Shown here: in pieces, positions 1 through 4,396 of the stretch
Position numbering within the stretch: position 1 is the stretch's first letter
How the letters are laid out: every line of letters begins with the position of its first letter
Source: Victivallaceae bacterium
GTDB taxonomy: Bacteria; Verrucomicrobiota; Lentisphaeria; Victivallales; Victivallaceae
DNA: 6,275 nt
Direction of reading: 5' to 3'
Assembly: GCA_028717165.1 (NCBI GenBank)
Contig: JAQUOK010000201.1
Span: forward strand, 1-6,275
Translations under genes and position numbers: made by a program
The notes under the pieces: generated by a model
Database searches by the model: none
What the model saw: the letters and a program-made list of their open reading frames with translations, nothing else
Told to the model about the DNA's origin: nothing

Positions 1-59
1 TGGGGTTGTCCGGGTTTGAAATCACAGTCGGGGCAGTTTCTCACTATGTCTTTAGCCAT
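1..59 (-). CDS. Small CxxC (zinc-knuckle-like) protein, 3' truncated by window edge
   Basis: Only the first 19 codons are inside the window; the gene starts at 59 and runs off the left edge. The visible peptide begins MAKDIVRNCPDCDFKPGQP. The C-P-D-C pair looks like half of a zinc ribbon or knuckle, but the second metal-binding pair, if any, is outside the window. The start is well supported: AAGGAGG sits inside the last codons of the preceding cyclotransferase gene, 8 nt before the ATG, and the ATG lies 3 nt after that gene's stop. It therefore looks like the next member of the amidoligase operon. No function can be assigned from 19 residues. Confidence 0.6.
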   Translation of the reverse strand, partial: MAKDIVRNCPDCDFKPGQP

Positions 60-62
60 TTG

Positions 63-557
63 TTATGCCTCCTTTTCAAGCTTAAGTTCTTTTGGCGGCC
101 AAACTCCGTCCGGCAGATAGCGGGCGGAAAAGTGGATTTCGTGCATGACATAAGCCCATGCGGCGATAATTGAGCCGTCCGCTTTTCGGGCGGGAATCAG
201 AATCCGGTCGTAATAGAAAGGTATTCCTTCGAGTTTATCGATTTGCGGAACGTCTTCTTCCGGGTCCGCAAAGGTTATAAGTTCGCCGTGAACAGTATCC
301 CAACCGTCATGGATTTTGAATTCAAAATCGCCGTTATCGTTTTCCTGATACTGTTCCTGAGCGGATTCGAAAGCGTCCTTTATACCCCCCAGAAGTATGC
401 TGTCGTTCGGCACCTGCAAGGCGGGATATCCGGGCGGTAACTGGTAGAGTTTACCGCAGACTGTAGCCGGTTCGATGCTCACGGCATTGCGGCAGAAATG
501 GTGATTCCAGTGTCCGACCTTTAAACTGCCGTAAACAAATATAGAAATGTCAATCAT
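63..557 (-). CDS. Gamma-glutamylcyclotransferase / AIG2-like family protein
   Basis: A 164-residue protein of the GGCT/AIG2-like (BtrG, YtfP) fold. Enzymes of this family cleave gamma-glutamyl amides by cyclising the glutamyl group to 5-oxoproline. Visible family marks are the N-terminal nucleotide-loop-like YGSL at residues 9-12 after a hydrophobic strand, GYPAL at 43-47, the VHGEL strand at 89-93, IDKLEG at 106-111 with Glu110 as the expected catalytic acid, YDR at 116-118 and AWAYV at 133-137. Length is normal for a single-domain member. Its start overlaps the end of the glutamine amidotransferase gene by 8 nt, with GGAG 8 nt upstream inside that gene, so translation is probably coupled. 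In this operon it may trim or reverse a gamma-glutamyl product of the amidoligase. The fold is confident; the substrate is unknown. Confidence 0.88.
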   Translation of the reverse strand: MIDISIFVYGSLKVGHWNHHFCRNAVSIEPATVCGKLYQLPPGYPALQVPNDSILLGGIKDAFESAQEQYQENDNGDFEFKIHDGWDTVHGELITFADPEEDVPQIDKLEGIPFYYDRILIPARKADGSIIAAWAYVMHEIHFSARYLPDGVWPPKELKLEKEA

Positions 558-1329
558 GATTTTTACTCCATGGTTCTTTGATAAAATTAAAAGGTATTAC
601 CTGAGGATTCAGAAGGTCGGCGATGTTGAAGACCGCACAGGTCATGGGCATCAAATCAATCCTTTTCCATGATTTGGCTTTCAGGATGGAGCCCAAATGA
701 AAACCGTCTGACGAGTAGACCAACGCCCCAAGTTCAGCGTGGTAACGCAAACTTAGCGGCCGGTTGCCCTTAAGGACGATAATGCGTTGCGGGTCTAAAA
801 CCGAGGTCACCACCGCGCTTATCTGCCCCTTGCAATGCTGCAAGGAACGCAGGAAGTCTCCAAGTATAATTTCCCCGTTCTGAGTATGGTGTTCGGCAAG
901 ACGGGGTATAAGTTCGCTGTCTACTTGGGCAAAGCGGAGGAGCTGAAACTTCCTGAAAAGTTCGTCCGCATTAAAAATCGTACCGTTAACGGTCGCCAGA
1001 CAGCACCCGGATTTTATGGGATGACCGTTGGTGATGTTTTTCACGCTTCCGACGGTCGCCAGCCGTGTATGCCCCATTACCAGAGTGGTTGAATCGGACA
1101 GCGATTCCAATATTTCATGAAATTTCGGTTGACGAATGAAACTGCTTGCCGCCACCGATCTTTTCATGAGATGGTATTTGCCGTAATTTCCAACCAGCGC
1201 AATTCCGGTCGCGTCCTTACCGCGAAGCTCGTTCAAGAAAAGCAGCTTGGTAAATATGGAACGGAGCCGGGTGAGCTGTTTTTCGTCCCTCTTTCCTTCC
1301 GCCAGAATTATTCCGCATTGTCCGCACAT
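550..1329 (-). CDS. Class II glutamine amidotransferase (Ntn-hydrolase) domain protein
   Basis: A 259-residue stand-alone type II glutaminase domain. It should hydrolyse glutamine to glutamate and ammonia with the N-terminal Cys2, exposed after Met removal (MCGQCGI). Motifs follow the family order: RGKDATG at 36-42, GHTRLATVG at 86-94, NGHP at 101-104, VNGTIFN at 114-120 (oxyanion-hole Asn and Gly), DSE at 137-139, and GNRPL at 188-192. There is no synthetase, PRTase or isomerase domain attached, so the ammonia acceptor must lie in another protein; the amidoligase in the same operon is the obvious candidate. The start overlaps the end of the DUF5049-like gene by 22 nt and has a near-perfect SD (GGGAGGTG) 6 nt upstream. 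The assignment to the GATase II fold is firm; the coupling to the amidoligase is inferred from context. Confidence 0.92.
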   Translation of the reverse strand: MCGQCGIILAEGKRDEKQLTRLRSIFTKLLFLNELRGKDATGIALVGNYGKYHLMKRSVAASSFIRQPKFHEILESLSDSTTLVMGHTRLATVGSVKNITNGHPIKSGCCLATVNGTIFNADELFRKFQLLRFAQVDSELIPRLAEHHTQNGEIILGDFLRSLQHCKGQISAVVTSVLDPQRIIVLKGNRPLSLRYHAELGALVYSSDGFHLGSILKAKSWKRIDLMPMTCAVFNIADLLNPQVIPFNFIKEPWSKNHD

Positions 1330-1799
1330 GGTTTCACCTCCCTTGTTTCGCGGTTAGGTCTGCCGTTAAAAATAATTTCAGCATATTCACGTCGATGGCT
1401 TTCAATCCAGTCCGCAACCTCGGTTTCGCCCATTTGTATGGCAAGTCCGGCAACTACCGGAGCGTCCAGCATGTTGGTTGCGCCGGACTGCCGGATCGTT
1501 TCCAGAACTTCCATCAGGTTCGATGGGTAGTGGTCATCCTCGGGCAGGAATGAAATGAATCCCTGTTCCGCGAGTTTGCTTAAGAATTCGGTTGCGTCAA
1601 GTTCGGTCGCTTCACCTTCGGGCATAATTTTGGCAAGGATATTGTCGATGTACTGTCTTGCGGTCATGTCCGCCGTGAACGGCGACTGGAGCTTCATCGC
1701 TTCGATTACCTCATAGGCATCCGCTCCTGAAAGAACCTTGCCGGTATCGGAAAGCGGTTTGCCTTCCAGCGTAGTCTGGTGCATTTGCAACTTAATCAT
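1308..1799 (-). CDS. DUF5049-like protein of the amidoligase operon
   Basis: A 163-residue soluble acidic protein. Its C-terminal part, about residues 96-146, matches the DUF5049 pattern as I remember it: a helix, then an S/T-G-x-TNM-[FL]-D segment (here SGATNMLD at 105-112), a hydrophobic helix (VVAGLAIQMG), and a W-I-E-x-[NH]-[KR]-x-E-Y ending (DWIESHRREY at 130-139). The first 90 residues are a separate helical region with no family I can name. DUF5049 has no known activity. The gene sits between the amidoligase and the glutamine amidotransferase and overlaps the latter by 22 nt, so it is probably a dedicated accessory or substrate-recognition factor of this module. Its SD (GGAGGT, 8 nt spacing) lies directly after a GC-rich hairpin, which may shape its expression. 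Confidence 0.75.
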   Translation of the reverse strand: MIKLQMHQTTLEGKPLSDTGKVLSGADAYEVIEAMKLQSPFTADMTARQYIDNILAKIMPEGEATELDATEFLSKLAEQGFISFLPEDDHYPSNLMEVLETIRQSGATNMLDAPVVAGLAIQMGETEVADWIESHRREYAEIIFNGRPNRETREVKPCADNAE

Positions 1800-1817
1800 G
1801 GTTTTTTACCTCCGTTT

Positions 1818-1833
1818 GGGGGCTTTCGCCCCC
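1818..1833 (-). other. GC hairpin with GAAA tetraloop before the DUF5049 gene
   Basis: A perfect 6-bp stem (GGGGGC / GCCCCC) closed by a GAAA loop, a stable GNRA tetraloop in the minus-strand RNA. It lies 9 nt after the amidoligase stop codon and 4 nt before the SD of the next gene. It is followed by AAACGGAGG and not by a U-run, so it is unlikely to be an intrinsic terminator. It more likely protects or separates upstream mRNA, or tunes translation of the downstream genes. Confidence 0.7.
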
Positions 1834-1842
1834 GGTTTATGT

Positions 1843-2733
1843 TTATGCCTCAGTCCGTTGCGGTCTGCCATGTTTCCATGCGGAATCGCCGGGCATGTTG
1901 GCTAAAAGGTGTTTTCGGGCGGTTTTGAACGTGTCCCCGATGAATCCGAGATTCAGGAGAATCACCCTGAAATCGTATTTTGCGCTGGCGGGGTTGAATT
2001 CTTTTTTCTTGCTTGAGGCGGCTTTGGAGTTCAATGCCTTTGCCGCAAGAGCGAGGACGAGGTAGATGTAGCTTTTGATTTTGCCCGCGTGGAGCGTGCT
2101 GTTTGCCGCCCGCCATTCCACGGTATTGGCGTAGAAGGCGTTGTGCAGGTTCAGGATGTGGTATCTTTCCGTTTCGTAATGAGTCGGATTTCTGTTCAAT
2201 CTGCCGTAAAGGGCGCGGTTTAGTTCGTCCATGGTTTGGGGCTTCTGGCGGTCAAGGCGCTGGATGAAGCTTTCGTCCATCCGTCGGGTATATTGAGCCA
2301 GCCGTGATTCCCGGATGCCGAGGGCGTGAATGTAAAGCTCTTCGTTCTTGTAGACCATTTTGGCGAGGTTGACTAGCTTTTTGGCGTTGAAAGGGGCGCT
2401 TTCAACGTGGATGTGAATCCCGCAGCATGAATGGCATTTTGCTTTGGCTTTCCGTAATGCCCTGACGACTTCCTGCAGTTGCGGAATGTCTTCAAAGGTC
2501 ATTACCGGGCTGACGACTTCCGATTGGAGGTGCGACGGCACTGTGTGCAGTGAAGAATCCCGTACCACCTTCCATTTGCGGTTGCGCAGGTCGGTGACGC
2601 TGTAACAATCATAAACTCCGCCTTCGTAGGCGATGGTTCCGCCGACTACGCTTTGTACCGCTTCGGCTGCCTTGCGGCGTTCGATTTTTACCGTTTCGAT
2701 TTCGATACCCCATTTTAAATCCTGCATGTTCAT
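1843..2733 (-). CDS. Putative amidoligase (glutamine-synthetase-fold COOH-NH2 ligase, Amidoligase_2 family)
   Basis: A 296-residue protein of the putative amidoligase family, which has the glutamine synthetase/gamma-glutamylcysteine ligase fold and is expected to form an amide bond from a carboxylate and an amine at the cost of ATP. Family marks appear in order: GIEIE at 9-13 (metal-binding acidic strand), VRDSSL at 57-62, SEVVSP at 71-76, CGIHIHVE at 104-111, RYHILNLHNAF at 190-200 and TVEWRAANSTLHAGKI at 204-219, where Glu206, Arg208 and the His residues are likely to contact metal or nucleotide. There is a local Cys cluster at 100, 103 and 104. Length is usual for the family. The start at 2733 has AAGGAAG 8 nt upstream; a second Met two codons later is less likely. 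It is the first gene after its own promoter. Substrate unknown. Confidence 0.9.
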   Translation of the reverse strand: MNMQDLKWGIEIETVKIERRKAAEAVQSVVGGTIAYEGGVYDCYSVTDLRNRKWKVVRDSSLHTVPSHLQSEVVSPVMTFEDIPQLQEVVRALRKAKAKCHSCCGIHIHVESAPFNAKKLVNLAKMVYKNEELYIHALGIRESRLAQYTRRMDESFIQRLDRQKPQTMDELNRALYGRLNRNPTHYETERYHILNLHNAFYANTVEWRAANSTLHAGKIKSYIYLVLALAAKALNSKAASSKKKEFNPASAKYDFRVILLNLGFIGDTFKTARKHLLANMPGDSAWKHGRPQRTEA

Positions 2734-2768
2734 TTTTTCTGCTTCCTTTTGTTAAGTTATTGGTATTC

Positions 2769-2778
2769 AATGCTTTAT
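2769..2778 (-). repeat. ATAAAGCATT motif in the amidoligase leader
   Basis: This 10-mer occurs in the transcribed leader just after the predicted start of transcription. The identical 10-mer occurs twice, in the opposite orientation, around the other promoter (4291-4300 and 4320-4329). It may be a shared binding site for a regulator acting on both operons, but one copy in AT-rich DNA is weak evidence on its own. Confidence 0.35.
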
Positions 2779-2792
2779 CTTGTTCTGTGTAC

Positions 2793-2821
2793 AGTATAAA
2801 CGATGTGTGCCGGTATAGCAA
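2793..2821 (-). promoter_or_regulatory. Sigma70-type promoter of the amidoligase operon
   Basis: On the minus strand: -35 TTGCTA (2821-2816), 17-nt spacer, -10 TATACT (2798-2793). Transcription should begin near 2786, leaving a leader of about 53 nt before the amidoligase start. The upstream side is A-rich (about 2845-2870), which could act as an UP element. The core CTTGCTAT-N15-TTTATACTGTA is shared with the promoter at 4288-4316. The rest of this 227-nt intergenic stretch (2734-2960) holds the terminator of the upstream operon, the amidoligase SD and the leader; I see no gene in it. Confidence 0.8.
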
Positions 2822-2900
2822 GTCGTGTAAGTTGTTTATCTCAAGGTATTTGCATTGTTTTTTCTATTTCTGCGATATGTTGAAAATGAGGGATTTTAGG

Positions 2901-2934
2901 GGGAAATAAAAGGGCGGGGAATTAAACCTGCCCT
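2901..2934 (-). terminator. Intrinsic terminator after the HARE-HTH gene
   Basis: On the minus strand an AGGGC / GCCCT stem (2934-2930 with 2915-2911), probably extended inward by a GG/CC pairing, is followed at once by TTTATTT. It starts 27 nt after the stop codon of the HARE-HTH gene and ends before the amidoligase promoter, so it separates the two transcription units. The stem is modest, so termination may be incomplete. Confidence 0.6.
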
Positions 2935-2960
2935 GATAAAAATGGGGATTGGAATTGTCT

Positions 2961-3638
2961 TTATTCGACCGCCGCAAGGGCAAACATCCCTTTTCCGGTT
3001 TTCTGAAAACGTGAGTTTTCTTTCTCTGCGTTTCGGTTCAACGCGGCTGAGAGACTGTTGGCCGGGGTTTTTCCGGCAGGGCTTTTCCAAATATCCGCTT
3101 CTTCCATTGCTGCGATGAGTTCCTTTGCCGACATCGGATATGAAGCTCCTTTCAGTATCTCCGCCGCCGCGTCCAACATGGAAAGTTTGCTTTTGGGAGC
3201 GGATTCCTGAGGTTTGGGAGCTTCCGGCTCTTCAAGACACTTGACAAATCTTTCACAACTGTTGACCGGGAAAACTCTCCCGGAGGCGGATGCGACCTGC
3301 CAGCCGCGTTCGGTCTTTTCCGTTACGGTTACTTCGATTTCGTTTCTGCCGACTTTCACGGCATACTTTTTTCCGACGGTGATTTCGTTTGCATTCATGG
3401 CTTTGTACTCCTTGATAAGTTGGTTGATGTAATTTCTGGACTCAAATTCGGTGCATTTGCGTTCCGCGACCAGCATGCCGGTGAACATCTCGCGCAGCAT
3501 TCTGCTGACCCGTTCCTGATCGATTATGTTCGCCCAGTTTTCCCATTCCTCGGCGGCGCTCTCCGCTTCACCGTTAAGTTCTGACATCAGGTAATGGATA
3601 ATCCGGTTCTCCTCGAGTAATACTTCGTTTGTATTCAT
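2961..3638 (-). CDS. HARE-HTH domain protein with an N-terminal extension (possible gene fusion)
   Basis: A 225-residue protein in three parts. Residues 1-80 are acidic and helical, of no family I recognise. Residues 84-133 look like a small beta domain (ITVGKKYAVKV followed by alternating strands). Residues 151-221 fit the HARE-HTH winged-helix domain: LDAAAEILK, PMSAKELI, the tract containing IWKSPAGKTPANSLSAAL, and a final FQKTGKGMFAL. A Pro/Glu/Ser linker (135-150) joins the last two. HARE-HTH domains occur in restriction, chromatin and phage proteins and are thought to read or bind DNA. The start overlaps the previous gene by 4 nt (ATGA) with a moderate AAGGGA signal. An internal Met81 has its own stronger SD (see the separate entry), so a short product of 145 residues is possible. 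It is the last gene of its operon. Confidence 0.82.
   Translation of the reverse strand: MNTNEVLLEENRIIHYLMSELNGEAESAAEEWENWANIIDQERVSRMLREMFTGMLVAERKCTEFESRNYINQLIKEYKAMNANEITVGKKYAVKVGRNEIEVTVTEKTERGWQVASASGRVFPVNSCERFVKCLEEPEAPKPQESAPKSKLSMLDAAAEILKGASYPMSAKELIAAMEEADIWKSPAGKTPANSLSAALNRNAEKENSRFQKTGKGMFALAAVE
3396..3413 (-). promoter_or_regulatory. Internal ribosome binding site and alternative start at Met81 of the HARE-HTH gene
   Basis: AAGGAG (3413-3408) stands 9 nt before an in-frame ATG (3398-3396). It is a better SD than the one used for the long form. The peptide from this point begins MNANEIT, resembling the starts of the long form (MNTNEV) and of the upstream gene at 4234 (MNANNT). 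It marks either a genuine second start or the former start of a gene now fused to its upstream neighbour. Confidence 0.5.
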
Positions 3639-3865
3639 GACTGCAGTTCCCTTTCTATTTGTTCGCGCATCAAATCTTCATCGTGGGCGTTTCTGAGGAA
3701 GGTCAGGATTTCCAGCATTTGTTCCTTTGTATGACCGATATCTCCGACATGTCCCCAATTCGGGTCCCCAACGCTTCGTTTTTTGAGTTCCGCTCCTATC
3801 AGTTTCAGGAGTTTTTCATTTTCTTTTTTCAGTCTGGCGTATTCGTTTTTTGCCGTCTTTGTCAT
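3635..3865 (-). CDS. Small coiled-coil protein with GDPNWGHVGDIGH motif
   Basis: A 76-residue soluble protein. Residues 4-29 form a charged helix, likely coiled coil (ARLKKENEKLLKL). The middle carries GDPNWGHVGDIGHTKEQML (33-51), a short conserved-looking segment of the type NWGHVGD-x-x-H that I associate with small phage proteins but cannot tie to a function. The C-terminus is a second acidic helix. The start is supported by AGGGAGG 8 nt upstream, and the stop overlaps the start of the HARE-HTH gene by ATGA, so the two are probably translated together. A long hairpin lies immediately before its SD. Function unknown. Confidence 0.72.
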   Translation of the reverse strand: MTKTAKNEYARLKKENEKLLKLIGAELKKRSVGDPNWGHVGDIGHTKEQMLEILTFLRNAHDEDLMREQIERELQS

Positions 3866-3879
3866 TTTTTCGTCCTCCC

Positions 3880-3914
3880 TGCCGTCAAGCCCCGGAAATC
3901 CGGGGCCTTCGGCA
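3880..3914 (-). other. Long intergenic hairpin before the 76-aa gene
   Basis: The minus-strand RNA can form a 7-bp GCCCCGG / CCGGGGC stem with an ATTT loop (3889-3906). Outside it lie a G-U and an A-U pair, a small internal loop, and a further 5-bp TGCCG / CGGCA stem reaching 3914 and 3880. The lower stem ends at the edge of the AGGGAGG ribosome binding site of the 76-aa gene. There is no U-run, so a terminator role is unlikely; an effect on mRNA stability or on ribosome access is more plausible. Confidence 0.7.
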
Positions 3915-3925
3915 TTCTGTTAAAT

Positions 3926-4234
3926 TTATATGTTCTGCAAAATTCCGGCGTATCTGGGGTAGTCGTAACCCTCGGTATTGACCAGCAATTCAACGCGTTC
4001 TTTTTTCAGTGTGACTTTCCACCATTGACTGGCAGAAAAATCGGCGGCAACGTAGTCTTCCCAGTCTTTGAATTCGGCGGTGAGAACTTTGTGCCTTCCG
4101 GTCAATTCAGCGGCTTTTGTTGAAGTGATTTTTCCGTCGATCTGGTCTTTCAGGTCTTTGAGGTCGCAGGGCTTCCGTGCCATCAGGCAGATCTGTTCCT
4201 TGTTTTTCCGGCTTGCTGTGTTGTTAGCGTTCAT
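3926..4234 (-). CDS. Hypothetical protein, 102 aa, first gene of its operon
   Basis: I do not recognise a family. The protein is soluble and has no signal or membrane segment. It has a Lys/Arg-rich N-terminus, a helical stretch (CDLKDLKDQIDGKITSTKAA, about 23-42) and a C-terminal half with likely beta strands (WWKVTLKKERVELLVNTEGY, 55-74) ending DYPRYAGILQNI. The start at 4234 has AAGGAGA 7 nt upstream and follows a clear promoter by about 47 nt. Met18 is a possible later start but lacks comparable support. Being first after an operator-like promoter and ahead of a HARE-HTH gene, it could be an early accessory phage protein, but that is only context. Confidence 0.65.
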   Translation of the reverse strand: MNANNTASRKNKEQICLMARKPCDLKDLKDQIDGKITSTKAAELTGRHKVLTAEFKDWEDYVAADFSASQWWKVTLKKERVELLVNTEGYDYPRYAGILQNI

Positions 4235-4287
4235 CTTTCAATCTCCTTGTCTTGTTGGTGTTAAGCGCCTTATCTTTAACTACTTAC

Positions 4288-4316
4288 AGTATAAAGCATT
4301 AATGCGACAATAGCAA
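4288..4316 (-). promoter_or_regulatory. Sigma70-type promoter of the 102-aa / HARE-HTH operon
   Basis: On the minus strand: -35 TTGCTA (4316-4311), 17-nt spacer, -10 TATACT (4293-4288), expected start near 4281. The spacer contains the perfect palindrome GCATTAATGC (4296-4305), a typical place for a repressor site. The same hexamers, spacing and flanks (CTTGCTAT and TTTATACTGTA) recur at 2793-2821. The 145-nt gap 4235-4379 holds only this promoter, its repeat array, the SD and the upstream terminator. Confidence 0.82.
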
Positions 4317-4354
4317 GCCATAAAGCATTAATAATCAACTAATTAAGCATTATC
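4291..4354 (+). repeat. Operator-like direct repeats ATAAAGCATTAA around the promoter
   Basis: Two identical 12-mers ATAAAGCATTAA lie at 4291-4302 (overlapping the -10 and spacer) and 4320-4331 (just upstream of the -35), with a degenerate third copy TTAAGCATTATC at 4343-4354. The common core AAGCATTA is spaced 29 and 22 nt. The first copy is part of the palindrome GCATTAATGC. This arrangement brackets the promoter and suggests a repressor or activator binding array. Confidence 0.55.
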
Positions 4355-4360
4355 TAGCGA

Positions 4361-4396
4361 TATTTTAAAACTGCCGGAATCAGTTCTTGTCGGCAG
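4361..4396 (-). terminator. Intrinsic terminator overlapping the lipoprotein stop codon
   Basis: CTGCCG (4396-4391) and CGGCAG (4376-4371) can pair on the minus-strand RNA around a 14-nt loop containing the TGA stop, followed by TTTTAAAATAT. The 6-bp GC-rich stem and short U-run fit a weak to moderate rho-independent terminator that ends the structural-protein/lipoprotein unit before the next promoter. Confidence 0.55.

Noticed and set aside
974..988. Missing His in the usual HNG motif of the GATase (VNG instead), considered as loss of function
   Set aside because: VNG is normal in asparagine-synthetase-type class II glutaminase domains, and the catalytic Cys2, GHTR and NG residues are all present.
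1117..1530. Plus-strand open frame of 137 codons
   Set aside because: It lies opposite the GATase and DUF5049-like genes, which have clear family motifs and SDs; it has neither. The same applies to the plus-strand frames at 3659-4123, 4930-5340 and the other shorter ones.
1818..1833. Hairpin as an intrinsic terminator after the amidoligase gene
   Set aside because: The stem is followed by AAACGGAGG and not by a U-run on the transcribed strand, and the next genes have no promoter of their own.
1850..2116. Minus-strand frame within the amidoligase gene, and a similar one at 2609-2821
   Set aside because: Both are out-of-frame readings of or across the amidoligase gene; the second would run through its promoter leader. 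Composition is Arg/Lys/Gln-rich and random-looking.
2872..4363. GCGATAT heptamer upstream of both promoters (2872-2878 and 4357-4363), offset by about one helical turn
   Set aside because: A 7-bp match between two windows of about 100 bp is expected by chance often enough that it carries little weight alone.
4235..4379. AAGCATTA repeats as a CRISPR array or replication-origin iterons
   Set aside because: Units are only 8-12 bp with uneven 22 and 29-nt spacing, no spacers of constant length, and they lie directly on a promoter; an operator is the simpler reading.
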